NCBI GenBank assembly: GCA_009993955.1
Contig: JAACSL010000010.1
Coordinates: forward strand, 1-64,000
Origin: Paraglaciecola sp.
GTDB lineage: Bacteria; Pseudomonadota; Gammaproteobacteria; Enterobacterales; Alteromonadaceae
Direction of reading: 5' to 3'
Length of the DNA stretch: 64,000 nucleotides
Shown: positions 47,874 to 56,606 of the stretch, one piece after another
Layout of the letters: each line of letters begins with the position of its first letter
Position numbering within the stretch: the stretch's first letter is position 1
Position numbers and translations under genes: made by a program
Notes under the pieces: generated by a model
The model's input: only the letters and a program-made list of their open reading frames with translations
Database searches by the model: none
What the model was told of the DNA's origin: nothing

Positions 47874-47895
47874 TGATACAAAAAAGTTAGTATCA
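47874..47895. promoter_or_regulatory. Candidate LysR operator in the maoC-lysR gap
   Basis: TGATAC, ten bases, GTATCA: a perfect 6-bp inverted repeat 28 bp upstream of the lysR start. LysR-type regulators commonly autoregulate through a dyad at this position in divergent promoters. Confidence 0.5.
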
Positions 47896-47922
47896 TCAGC
47901 TTCAATTATGCAGGTAGGCCAG

Positions 47923-48825
47923 ATGAACTTAAATAGAATCGATCTCAATCTTTTTGCGGTATTTGATGCAATCTACACTGCGGGTAATCTCACCAAGGCA
48001 GCGGATGTGCTGTGTATTACCCAGCCAGCTGTGAGTAATTCTCTCGCACGCCTGCGCGAAATGCTCAACGACCCTCTGTTTGTTCGCACTGGGCATAGCA
48101 TGACCCCTACGCCGGTGGCGCAAAATATTATTGGCCCTGCGCGCAATGCCCTTGAATTGTTGAGAAAAAGTGTGCAGCAGAGTCATACCTTTAATCCTCT
48201 GTTGGCCGAGAAAACCTTTCATTTTGCCAGTCGTGATTTGCTTGAAGTCAGTATTATGCCGAGGCTAACGGCGCTACTTCAAAAAAATGCACCTAACATC
48301 ACCCTCACCAATTATGATCTAGAACGTAAATCCATCGTTTCTGCCATGGCCAGTGGCACCTTGGATTTTTACGCTGACGCCTCGTCGTTCAGTGATCCGC
48401 ATTTGTGCAAACAGAAAATCGCCGAAGACCGCTTGGTCGTGATGGCACGTAAACACCACCCTGACCTAACTCAGGGCATCAACATGGAAACGTTTTTGCG
48501 GTTAGGGCAGATTACCATTTCGCATCGTCGCAGCGGCGTCGGCCCCATTGAAGTGGCCTTGGATAAATTAGGGGAAAAGCGCAAAGTTGTCATGCGCACC
48601 CAGCACTTTTTGACCGTTCCCAGCACCATTGTCAAAACCGATTTGATTGCCTGTATGCCTTATCACTTAGCCAAACATTACGACCTATCAATGTATGAGT
48701 TGCCCTTTGACATGCCGCCTGTGGAGTATTTTTTATATTGGCATGTGAGCGCCGATTTAGATCACGCGCATATTTGGATGCGTGAACAAATCGCCAAAGT
48801 GTCAGAAACTTTTAATCCGAACTAA
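47923..48825 (+). CDS. LysR-family transcriptional regulator
   Basis: A 300-residue regulator. The start at 47923 (MNLNRIDLNLFAVFD) has AGGTAGG just upstream, better than the ATG at 47908. The helix-turn-helix is GNLTKAADVLCITQPAVSNSLARLRE, followed by the co-inducer domain with repeated Rossmann-like halves. It is closest in style to the NodD/LinR-type branch (FAVFDAI, HSMTPTPVAQ). It diverges from the MaoC gene and ends convergent to the metallo-hydrolase gene. Confidence 0.9.
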   Translation: MNLNRIDLNLFAVFDAIYTAGNLTKAADVLCITQPAVSNSLARLREMLNDPLFVRTGHSMTPTPVAQNIIGPARNALELLRKSVQQSHTFNPLLAEKTFHFASRDLLEVSIMPRLTALLQKNAPNITLTNYDLERKSIVSAMASGTLDFYADASSFSDPHLCKQKIAEDRLVVMARKHHPDLTQGINMETFLRLGQITISHRRSGVGPIEVALDKLGEKRKVVMRTQHFLTVPSTIVKTDLIACMPYHLAKHYDLSMYELPFDMPPVEYFLYWHVSADLDHAHIWMREQIAKVSETFNPN

Positions 48826-48871
48826 TCCCCGTCGCTCAGGCGGGAAATACAAGGCTAGTAAAACCTGCCTA

Positions 48872-50275
48872 CTAAAAAGCCAAACTGCTTTGTAGACTAG
48901 GAATATAAGCCTTTATTTTTTGTTGTTGCCACAGAGCCTCAGCCAAGCTGTCTAAGGCCTGAGGCTCACCATGCACCAATACAACTCGCGGTTCATTGTT
49001 AAAGTTAGCAACCCATTCAAGCAGTTGAGATTGGCCAGCGTGGGCAGAAAATCCGCCCAAAGTCTCTATTTGCGCCTTAACCACAAAGCTTTGGTTGAAC
49101 AGTTTGATGTTTTTTTTACCATCCACCAGCAGTCTGCCCAAGGTGCCCTGAGCTTGGTAGCCACAAAAGATGATGCTATTGCGGCTATCCCAGATGCGCT
49201 GCTTAAAGTGATGACGGATCCGCCCCCCGGTGCACATACCACTGCCAGCCAAAATAATCGCGCCTTTGCTGATCTTATTAATTGCCATAGATTCTTCTGG
49301 TGACGAGGCTAAAAAGATATGCGGAATGAAATCTTTTAATATCGAATGTGCGTGGGGTGAGACTTTGGCAATATCTTGATTATCCAATTGCGCAAACCAG
49401 TCGTCGTAGACCTTAGACACTTTGATTGCCATAGGGCTATCGAGGATAACCTGCCAATTTTGCAATACCCCCTGATGATGCAACTGGCCGAGATAAAACA
49501 GTAACTCCTGAGTGCGCCCCACCGCAAAAGCAGGGATCATGATATTACCCCCGCGTTTTTCAGTTTGTTCAATAATGCCCGTGAGCTGTGTAAGTGTGTC
49601 TTCTATGCAGCGATGGTTGCGGTCACCATAAGTGCCCTCCATCAACACCACATCGGCTTGTTCAATGATGCTCGGGTCATTCATCAGTACCGCACTGCTA
49701 TTACCTAAATCACCGGAAAAAACTAAGGTCTTTAGTTGGCCTTTTTCCTGCAGACAAAGTTCAGTGATCGCCGACCCCAAGATGTGACCGGCGTCATGAA
49801 ATGTCAGGGTGGCAAACTCGGTGAGTTGCACCGGTTTTGCATAGGGATGGGTCACACAGTTGGCCAACACGGTGGCCACATCTTCTTCGGTGTAGTCAGC
49901 TACTAGCGGCACTTTACCCTTGCGCATACGTTGCAAGTTTTCTCGTTCCAGGTCGCTCAGGTATATATGTACCGAGTCTTGCAACATGATTTCTAATAAG
50001 GAAGCCGTCGCTGGCGTACAGTGAATGGGCCCAGTGAAACCATCATGTACCAACTTTGGCAACATGCCAGAATGGTCAAGGTGAGCGTGGGATAAAATCA
50101 CGCCATCAATATCACGCGGCGCGAACAAAAATGCTTCATGTTGCGCACGTTCAATGGCATGGCTGCCTTGGTGCATGCCACAATCTAACAGCATCATGCC
50201 AAGGGCTGGTGATTCCAGCATATGACATGATCCTGTCACCTCTTGAGCAGCCCCTAAAAATCGAATTATAGCCAT
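48872..50275 (-). CDS. Metallo-beta-lactamase / beta-CASP / RMMBL nuclease-like protein
   Basis: A 467-residue protein of the CPSF73-like group. The metal motif SHAHLDHSGMLPKL follows VILSHAHLDHSG, and DAGHILGSA and FSGDLGN follow later. The beta-CASP motifs include VLMEGTYGDRNH, then AFAVGRTQELLFYL, GSGMCTGGRIRHHF, and FSAHAGQSQLLEW with VHGE at the C-terminal RMMBL part. Related proteins are RNA endo/exonucleases. No persulfide-dioxygenase signature is evident, so its link to the adjacent sulfur genes is only positional (47 bp or so past rhodanese, same strand). Confidence 0.88.
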   Translation of the reverse strand: MAIIRFLGAAQEVTGSCHMLESPALGMMLLDCGMHQGSHAIERAQHEAFLFAPRDIDGVILSHAHLDHSGMLPKLVHDGFTGPIHCTPATASLLEIMLQDSVHIYLSDLERENLQRMRKGKVPLVADYTEEDVATVLANCVTHPYAKPVQLTEFATLTFHDAGHILGSAITELCLQEKGQLKTLVFSGDLGNSSAVLMNDPSIIEQADVVLMEGTYGDRNHRCIEDTLTQLTGIIEQTEKRGGNIMIPAFAVGRTQELLFYLGQLHHQGVLQNWQVILDSPMAIKVSKVYDDWFAQLDNQDIAKVSPHAHSILKDFIPHIFLASSPEESMAINKISKGAIILAGSGMCTGGRIRHHFKQRIWDSRNSIIFCGYQAQGTLGRLLVDGKKNIKLFNQSFVVKAQIETLGGFSAHAGQSQLLEWVANFNNEPRVVLVHGEPQALDSLAEALWQQQKIKAYIPSLQSSLAF

Positions 50276-50322
50276 GCCTCACTTCCTTTTAGTTGCCTCG
50301 ACCACTCGCTTCGAGCACGTGT

Positions 50323-50673
50323 TTAGTTTGCGCAACAGCGCTGAATTTCGTCCATTGCACAGGTGATCACCGCGACATTTTCATAACCTAAACGCTGTAA
50401 TTGCTCGGCCCCGAGCGCCGCTCGCGCGGATGTCGCGCAATGTAAGTAAATGGCCTGACTCGGATTTTTTTCTAACTCCAACATCTTCATCTCTAATAAA
50501 CCACGGGGAATATTTATCGCCCCTACCGCTGGTTTAGCTAGATGTTCAGCAGGTTCTCGCACATCGATCAATAAGCCATGGTTTAGCTGACGCTCAGCCA
50601 TCGCTGTCTGTGCATCAATGCAACGCACGTTTTTTTTCACTTCTTGGATGAGATCACTGACTGTTTTTAGCAT
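50323..50673 (-). CDS. Single-domain rhodanese
   Basis: A 116-residue rhodanese-like protein. ATG at 50673 has GGAG six bases upstream. It has IDVREPAEH near residues 37-45 and the active-site loop HCATSARAALGAEQL with the catalytic Cys; the C-terminus carries a CC pair. Rhodaneses carry persulfide sulfur on the Cys. It abuts the DUF2892 gene; together they equal a split E. coli YgaP (rhodanese plus membrane helices). Control by the adjacent ArsR protein is suggested by the arrangement. Confidence 0.88.
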   Translation of the reverse strand: MLKTVSDLIQEVKKNVRCIDAQTAMAERQLNHGLLIDVREPAEHLAKPAVGAINIPRGLLEMKMLELEKNPSQAIYLHCATSARAALGAEQLQRLGYENVAVITCAMDEIQRCCAN

Positions 50674-50676
50674 CAC

Positions 50677-50898
50677 TTACTCCTTAAACCCTAGTTTCTG
50701 CAAAATGGTGATCATGGGACACCAACAAGTAAAACTAGACTGAATTAAATTAAAACCAATAAACACACTGAAATAAATCCAGTTAGGATGCACCCAATGA
50801 GTTAAAGCCAAAGACAACAATAACATGACGCCAGCAACTAAACGTAAAGCAGCATGTAAACCCATTTTTCTTCTCCAATAATTAAATGACACTTGCAT
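50677..50898 (-). CDS. YgaP-like transmembrane protein (DUF2892)
   Basis: A 73-residue protein with two membrane helices (about 18-35 and 41-58) and the family motif IGFNLIQSSFTCWCPMITILQKLG. It corresponds to the membrane part of E. coli YgaP. Two starts are possible: 50898 (GGAG five bases before) and 50865 (GGAGA before MGLHAALRL). The shorter one matches the usual family N-terminus. It is followed directly by the rhodanese gene, and its promoter lies in the divergent gap with the 36-bp palindrome. Confidence 0.87.
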   Translation of the reverse strand: MQVSFNYWRRKMGLHAALRLVAGVMLLLSLALTHWVHPNWIYFSVFIGFNLIQSSFTCWCPMITILQKLGFKE

Positions 50899-50912
50899 AT
50901 TAGCTCCAGCTT

Positions 50913-50948
50913 ATATTAGAATCAACTAATATTAGTAAATTCTAATAT
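50913..50948. promoter_or_regulatory. 36-bp near-perfect palindrome, candidate ArsR/BigR operator
   Basis: ATATTAGAAT (50913-50922) and ATTCTAATAT (50939-50948) flank a perfect 12-bp centre ACTAATATTAGT (50925-50936), all on one dyad axis. Only 2-bp mismatched steps interrupt it on each side. It lies in the divergent gap between the YgaP-like gene and the ArsR gene. AT-rich TTAG/CTAA dyads are typical of BigR/SqrR operators. Confidence 0.8.
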
Positions 50949-50990
50949 TTAATTTATACTCACATCACTTTGATGAACGGGAGCAAGATA

Positions 50991-51305
50991 GTGGATTTTC
51001 AGCATATGGCCGCCAACGCCAATCAGGCAGAGGCATTTATGAAAATTTTGGCGAATAAAAATCGCCTGATGATCTTGTGCACGCTATTAAATCGAGATTG
51101 CAGCGTGTCTGAACTCAATCAAGCAGTGCCCCTTGGTCAATCTGCCCTATCACAACATTTAGCGGTACTGCGTCAGCATCAATTAGTCAGCACACGCCGT
51201 GATGCCCAAAGCATTTATTATTCTGTGAGTGATCCACGGGTAAAACAAATTATCCACATCCTTTACGAAATATTTTGTACGACAGAGGAAGATGCAGGTG
51301 TCTAA
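50991..51305 (+). CDS. ArsR-family regulator of BigR/SqrR/YgaV type (sulfane-sulfur sensor candidate)
   Basis: About 104 residues from the GTG at 50991, which has GGGAG seven bases upstream; an ATG at 50973 would add six residues but lacks a binding site. A winged helix is seen: CSVSELNQAVPLGQSALSQHLAVLRQH, then the wing STRRDAQSIYYSVSD. Counting from the longer frame, Cys37 in alpha2 and Cys103 in alpha5 (IFCTTEE) match the cysteine pair that BigR, SqrR and YgaV use to sense persulfides; an extra Cys44 is present. No metal-site motif of ArsR or SmtB is seen. It overlaps the RND gene by 14 bp. Confidence 0.85.
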   Translation: MDFQHMAANANQAEAFMKILANKNRLMILCTLLNRDCSVSELNQAVPLGQSALSQHLAVLRQHQLVSTRRDAQSIYYSVSDPRVKQIIHILYEIFCTTEEDAGV

Positions 51306-54300
51306 TTTCCAGCAACACGGTAAGTCACACCCTCTCGATAAACTTGTCAGCTATGCCCTGTCTGGTGGACTGCCTTTACTGTTTTTTATTTTGGCTTTTG
51401 TTGCTGGTGTCATTGCCTTGCAATTCACCCCGCGTGAAGAAGAGCCACAAATTGTCGTGCCGGTCATTGAAGTACAAGTCAGTGCCCCCAATCTTTCTGC
51501 GCGTCAAGTGGAACGTCAAGTCACCGTGCCCCTTGAAAAGCTACTTACCCAGATTAGCGGTGTAGAGCATCTTTATTCTTCCACCTTAGATGGTGGCGTC
51601 GTGGTCACCTTGCGTTTTTTTGTTGGACAAGATCGCGAAGATGCCTTGCTAAATACATACAACAAACTCTACGCAAACCAAGACAAGATCCCAAGTGTGG
51701 TGGCCAATTGGCAGTTAAAGCCCATCGAAGTGGATGACGTACCGATGTTGATGCTGGGTTTGTATAGTCAAGTGGCAAGTCTCTACAATGACTATGACTT
51801 ACGCCGCATGGCCGAAGAAATTTCCACCCTCATTCAGGGTATTGAACATACCAGCGAAGTGAAAGTTGTGGGTGGCAGAGCCCGCAGTATACAAATTGAA
51901 TTAGATATCGCCGCCCTGTCTGCTCATCAAACCACGGCGCTGGAAGTGCATCAAGCCATCATCCAGTCCAACCAACTCACGCGCCACGGTGCCCTGCATG
52001 CTAGCAGTGAGGCTATTGTTATCGAATCGGGTGATGTAGTTCGCAGCAAACATGAATTAGAGAACTTGCTGGTGAATGTCATTAACGGCAAGGCCGTCTT
52101 GCTGAAAGACGTGGCTCGCATCGTCGATGGCCCGGAAACAGTTAAAGCCTATCAATGGCTCGCCACGGGTGCCACACAGCAATCGAACCAGCAAATAGAC
52201 TTGAACACCCAAACCATGCCGATGGTGACCATCAGTGTTGCCAAACAAAAGGGCAGCAATGCGGTGGCGGTAGCAGATGAAGTGTTGGCGCTGATGGATG
52301 AGTTAAGTCAAAGCTTGTTGCCTAAAGAAGTGCAATACAGCGTACTCAGAAATTATGGTCAAACGGCCAATGAGAAGGTGAATGATCTCACCTCAAGTTT
52401 GGCCTTTGCAGTATTTACCGTGGTGGTTTTTATTGGCATTTTTTTGGGCTGGCGTGCCGCCATTGTAGTGGGTTTGGCTGTACCCGTTTGTTACGGCCTG
52501 ACCCTGCTCCTCGACATGTTGTTTGGTTACAGCATTAATCGCGTCACCTTGTTTGCTCTGATTTTGTCCTTGGGATTGTTAGTTGATGATCCCATTACGG
52601 GCATCGATAACATCAGTCGCTTCCTGAATTTACCTCTTAGCAAACATCCCGGTAATAAAAACGCACGAATTGTGGATGCCATGTCGGAAATTCGTGCCGC
52701 GTTAATTATGTCGACTGTCAGCATTGTTTTGGCCTTTGTGCCATTGGCGTATATCACTGGCATGATGGGCCCATACATGGCACCTATGGCCTTTAATGTG
52801 CCTGCCACGGTGATTATTTCTACTTTTGTGGCCTATCTCATTACGCCTTGGTTAGCGGCAAAATTACTTAAAGCCAAGCAAGAAACGGTCACGGCGGGCC
52901 AACCTTTTTATGCTCGCCTCCTTGGTCCATTGATCAGCAATTATCGACGTGCGAAATTGGGCCTGTGGCTGGTATTGGCCTTATTTATTGGCGCGGCATT
53001 ATTGCCTCTGTTTCGTGCTGTGCCTTTAAAATTATTGCCCTACGACAACAAAAACGAAGTGCAAATTTTAATTGATCTCAGTGACTCGGCGACCTTAGAA
53101 CAGACTGCGGCCACCACCGCACAGATTAATGCCATGGTCAGGCAGTTCCCCGAAGTCAGTTTATTGGCAGCCTACGTTGGTCAGCCCTCGCCTATTGATT
53201 TTAACGGTATGGTACGCCAGTACTATCAACGTAATGGTGCCAATCAGGCAGAAATTCGCTTAGTGTTATTGGATAAAACCGAGCGCGAGCATCAGAGTCA
53301 TGCAGTGGTATTGCGTCTGCGTGAACAGCTAGCGCCCTTACAACAGTGGCCCACGGTGATCAAAGTCATTGAAGTACCACCTGGCCCGCCGGTTTTAAGC
53401 ACCTTCGTAGCTGAACTGTATGCTGAACCGTTTGTTGATCCCCAAATTCACCAACAGGCAGCACAAACCTTCATGCAGCGCCTACGCCAAGAACCGATGG
53501 TACAAGAAGTGGATTCAAGTTTAGGTGACCCACCTGCCTTGGCTCGTTTTGTTGTGGATAAAGACAAAGCGGCGCTGTCAGGGATCAGCACCGCCGAAGT
53601 CAATCAAACACTACACCTCGCTGTACAGGGTTTACCGGCTGGCAGTTATCAACTTCAAGATGAAGCACAACCTGTTGCCATAGAAGTCAAACTACCCTTT
53701 GCCAAAGGCAAACAGATCAGCGATTTGCAAGGCATGCAGTTAAAAGGTCGCTCGGGCATTGCCCAACAAAGCAGTGGCCTAGGTCTCGAGTCGGCCCCGC
53801 AAGCTTTGGTGAGTCTGGGTGAACTAGGTGAGTGGCAACACACACGAGTGTCGCAAGCCATTTTACATAAAGATATGCGCCCAGTTGTTTACGTATTTGC
53901 TGAACTAGCCGGTCGTACCCCGGCAGAGGTAATTGCTGATTTAAGCAGTGATCGGGTGGCAAGTACGCAGCTCATTGATGCAGAAGCAAATACCAGTGTG
54001 GGCCAAAACAATGACTGGCGAAATCGCAGTTACCTCAATTCAGGTGCAGGTATCCACTGGCAACTACCAGAGGGCGTGAGTATTGAGTTTGCCGGAGAAG
54101 GAGAATGGCTAATCACCGTTGATGTATTCCGCGATATGGGCATTGCCTTTGCGTTTGCCTTAGTGGGCATATTTTTTGTGTTACGCATCCAAACCAGCAG
54201 CGCAGCCTTGGCACTGATCATTATGTCGGCCATTCCCCTCACCATCATCGGCATCATGCCCGGCTTTTGGCTAATGAACCAATTTGGTGAGCGATGGATT

Positions 54301-54693
54301 GCTGGTGCGCCCGACCCAGTATTATTCACGGCAACGGCCATGATAGGCATGATTGCCCTCGCCGGTATCGTGGTAAGAAATTCATTGATCCTTGTTGAGT
54401 TTATTACCCTAGCTCGCTCGCAAGGCATGAGTGTCAAAGCCGCGCTACTAGCAGCTGGCAGCACTCGCATGCGCCCCGTATTGTTGACGGCTGGCACCAC
54501 CTTGCTGGGGAACTTAGTGATCATTCTCGACCCAGTTTTTAGCGGCCTCGCCTTAGCCATCATGTTTGGCATTATTGCCTCCACAGTTTTCTCACTGTTT
54601 GTAGTGCCTATGGTGTATTACTTGGTGTTTGATGATGAGCAAAAGAGTGAACAAACAATGCCATCAATGGCAGAACAGGAGATCAAATCATGA
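51292..54693 (+). CDS. RND-family efflux pump inner-membrane subunit
   Basis: A 1133-residue transporter with two 6-TM halves and large periplasmic loops. The first loop opens with VSAPNLSARQVERQVTVPLE; TM4 holds the proton-relay pair D432-D433 in LGLLVDDPITGIDN, while the following DPITG is unlike the usual DAIVV of AcrB. Family type is HAE/AcrB-like rather than CzcA. ATG at 51292 has GAGGA close by; a GTG two codons later is the alternative. It is controlled, by position, by the ArsR gene it overlaps. Possible substrates (reactive sulfur species, lipids, toxic organics) are not determined by sequence. Confidence 0.9.
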   Translation: MQVSNFQQHGKSHPLDKLVSYALSGGLPLLFFILAFVAGVIALQFTPREEEPQIVVPVIEVQVSAPNLSARQVERQVTVPLEKLLTQISGVEHLYSSTLDGGVVVTLRFFVGQDREDALLNTYNKLYANQDKIPSVVANWQLKPIEVDDVPMLMLGLYSQVASLYNDYDLRRMAEEISTLIQGIEHTSEVKVVGGRARSIQIELDIAALSAHQTTALEVHQAIIQSNQLTRHGALHASSEAIVIESGDVVRSKHELENLLVNVINGKAVLLKDVARIVDGPETVKAYQWLATGATQQSNQQIDLNTQTMPMVTISVAKQKGSNAVAVADEVLALMDELSQSLLPKEVQYSVLRNYGQTANEKVNDLTSSLAFAVFTVVVFIGIFLGWRAAIVVGLAVPVCYGLTLLLDMLFGYSINRVTLFALILSLGLLVDDPITGIDNISRFLNLPLSKHPGNKNARIVDAMSEIRAALIMSTVSIVLAFVPLAYITGMMGPYMAPMAFNVPATVIISTFVAYLITPWLAAKLLKAKQETVTAGQPFYARLLGPLISNYRRAKLGLWLVLALFIGAALLPLFRAVPLKLLPYDNKNEVQILIDLSDSATLEQTAATTAQINAMVRQFPEVSLLAAYVGQPSPIDFNGMVRQYYQRNGANQAEIRLVLLDKTEREHQSHAVVLRLREQLAPLQQWPTVIKVIEVPPGPPVLSTFVAELYAEPFVDPQIHQQAAQTFMQRLRQEPMVQEVDSSLGDPPALARFVVDKDKAALSGISTAEVNQTLHLAVQGLPAGSYQLQDEAQPVAIEVKLPFAKGKQISDLQGMQLKGRSGIAQQSSGLGLESAPQALVSLGELGEWQHTRVSQAILHKDMRPVVYVFAELAGRTPAEVIADLSSDRVASTQLIDAEANTSVGQNNDWRNRSYLNSGAGIHWQLPEGVSIEFAGEGEWLITVDVFRDMGIAFAFALVGIFFVLRIQTSSAALALIIMSAIPLTIIGIMPGFWLMNQFGERWIAGAPDPVLFTATAMIGMIALAGIVVRNSLILVEFITLARSQGMSVKAALLAAGSTRMRPVLLTAGTTLLGNLVIILDPVFSGLALAIMFGIIASTVFSLFVVPMVYYLVFDDEQKSEQTMPSMAEQEIKS

Positions 54694-55760
54694 GCGTTTC
54701 TACTACTCGCAAAGTACTTTTCCCTCTCGGTGCAGTGGTAGTGCTGGGTATCTCTGTGGCTTGGATGGCCGGCTTATTCAGTACCAAAGTTGCCCCCGGT
54801 TTACTGCAAAGCCAGCCCATCAGCATCCAGCCATTGTGGACTGTCACTACCCAAACCGTGCAACGCACTGAAGGCGTAGCGGCAACGGTAACAGCGCGTG
54901 ATACCACCTTATTGTCTAGCCGGATCATGGCGCGCATCGAGGCTATTAAGGTGCGAGCAGGCGATCATGTTGCGCAAGGCTCCCTCTTGGTAAGCCTGGA
55001 AAATAGTGCGCTGTTAAGCCAAGTGGCACAAGCCAACTCACGCATTCAAGCCCTGCAAGGTTTGTTGCAAGAAGCTAAAAACACCCTCATACGTACGCAA
55101 AATTTAAAGGAAAGTAGCCTAGTCTCAAACGCTGAGTTGGATAAGGCCCAGGCTAACTTTACCCGTTTAAATAACGAACTGCTTGCTGCTGAGCAAAACA
55201 AACAAGAAGTGCAAACTGCCTTAAGCTACAGTGAAATTCGAGCCCCCATTGCCGGTACTATCGTTGAACGCAGCGCGGAGCCAGGCAATATGGCGGTACC
55301 GGGTCAACCCCTGCTGGCCCTATACAACCCCGAGTCTTTATTGGTGGAAGCCAACGTGCGCGAGGCCTTAGCGGTGAACCTCAGTTTGAACCAAAGTGTT
55401 GACGTGATGATCGATAGCGTGGGTCTGCGCCTACAGGGCAACATCATTGAGTTAGTGCCAGCGGGCGACCCCAATGCCCACAGTTTTGTGGTGAAAGTCA
55501 ATATTCAAGCACTACCGACAAATTCAAGCCCCTTGCGTCCAGGCATGTTTGCCCGCCTCAGCTTGCCCCTAGAAAATCAACAACACATCCTCATACCGCT
55601 GTCTTTGGTTCAATCCTTTGGTCAACTAGACAGGGTTTGGGTTATCAATGAAGGTCAATGGCAAAGCCGCTTTGTGCGCTTGGCCGAGCAAGTGGGAGAG
55701 CAAGTGGAAGTGGTCAGTGGCCTTAAGCCTGGTGAGCAACTGGGCTTACCAGCAGCTTAG
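54690..55760 (+). CDS. RND membrane-fusion (adaptor) protein
   Basis: A 356-residue HlyD/AcrA-type adaptor. It has one N-terminal membrane anchor (about 10-27), the lipoyl half GDHVAQGSLLVSLEN, a coiled-coil hairpin (about 108-172), the second lipoyl half SYSEIRAPIAGTIVERSAEPGNM, and beta-barrel domains. It overlaps the pump gene by four bases (ATGA), so the two are translationally coupled. No outer-membrane channel gene is present, so a TolC from elsewhere is likely used. Confidence 0.9.
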   Translation: MSVSTTRKVLFPLGAVVVLGISVAWMAGLFSTKVAPGLLQSQPISIQPLWTVTTQTVQRTEGVAATVTARDTTLLSSRIMARIEAIKVRAGDHVAQGSLLVSLENSALLSQVAQANSRIQALQGLLQEAKNTLIRTQNLKESSLVSNAELDKAQANFTRLNNELLAAEQNKQEVQTALSYSEIRAPIAGTIVERSAEPGNMAVPGQPLLALYNPESLLVEANVREALAVNLSLNQSVDVMIDSVGLRLQGNIIELVPAGDPNAHSFVVKVNIQALPTNSSPLRPGMFARLSLPLENQQHILIPLSLVQSFGQLDRVWVINEGQWQSRFVRLAEQVGEQVEVVSGLKPGEQLGLPAA

Positions 55761-55826
55761 GGCTTGTGGGAAAAACATGAATGTGCACAATAGGCGCTCT
55801 GAGTTCCAGCCAAAAACGAATCAACT

Positions 55827-56606
55827 ATGTCTATTGTTAACTTTGTTTCTTCCCTCAGCATCAGTCTTCTCGGGGTACTGACATTACTGACATTTGGCAG
55901 CAATGCCCAGCAAACATGGCCCAATAATCAGCAGGTGGCCATTAGTTTGTCCTACGATGATGCGCTAAATAGTCAACTAGACAACGCGCTCCCAGCCCTT
56001 AATCAACGTGGTCTCAAAGCGTCTTTTTATGTGGTGCCACTGGCAGATGCCTTCAAAATTCGCTTAAATGAGTGGCGTGATTTGGCCGCTCAGGGCCATG
56101 AATTAGGCAACCATTCTTTGTTTCATGCCTGTTTGCAGCACAAACCCGGCCGCGAATGGGTAGATCCAGGCAATGCCTTAGACAACAAAACCGTCAAGTC
56201 CATGGTCAATGAAATCACGGTGGCCTCTACCCTACTTAGCGCACTTGATGGACAAACAGTACATACCTTAACGCCCCCGTGTTTCGATCAAGAAGTCGCC
56301 GATGGTAACTACGTCAATGCGGTAAAAAACCTGTTTATTGGCGTGAAGGGTACGGAAGACCCCAACTTTGCCGCGTTGATTGCCCCTAGCAACCTAAGTA
56401 GTGATGAGATTATCGCATTTATTGAACAACAACCCGCCAATATTCGTTTAGTGAATGTCTTGTTTCATGGCATTGGCGGCGACCACTTGGTCACCTCAAC
56501 TGCCGAGCACACTAAGTTTTTAGATTATTTAGTGGCTCATAAAGAGCGCTATTGGGTGGCAACATACCGCGATATTATGTTGGCGCAGCAGGCCGTAAAA
56601 AACTAA
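55827..56606 (+). CDS. Secreted polysaccharide deacetylase (NodB-type)
   Basis: A 259-residue protein with a signal peptide ending near SNAQQ. NodB motifs are SYDDA (metal Asp, catalytic Asp) and the HxxxH-like GNHSLFHACL. These proteins remove acetyl groups from chitin, peptidoglycan or biofilm glycans. The domain is near minimal. It follows the adaptor gene after 66 bp, and ends convergent with moeB/thiF, whose stop overlaps by four bases. The start has no clear Shine-Dalgarno. Confidence 0.82.
   Translation: MSIVNFVSSLSISLLGVLTLLTFGSNAQQTWPNNQQVAISLSYDDALNSQLDNALPALNQRGLKASFYVVPLADAFKIRLNEWRDLAAQGHELGNHSLFHACLQHKPGREWVDPGNALDNKTVKSMVNEITVASTLLSALDGQTVHTLTPPCFDQEVADGNYVNAVKNLFIGVKGTEDPNFAALIAPSNLSSDEIIAFIEQQPANIRLVNVLFHGIGGDHLVTSTAEHTKFLDYLVAHKERYWVATYRDIMLAQQAVKN

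Noticed and set aside
48872-50275. The metallo-hydrolase as a persulfide dioxygenase completing a sulfide-oxidation operon
   Set aside because: Its length and beta-CASP/RMMBL motifs place it with RNA nuclease-like proteins, not with ETHE1-type dioxygenases.
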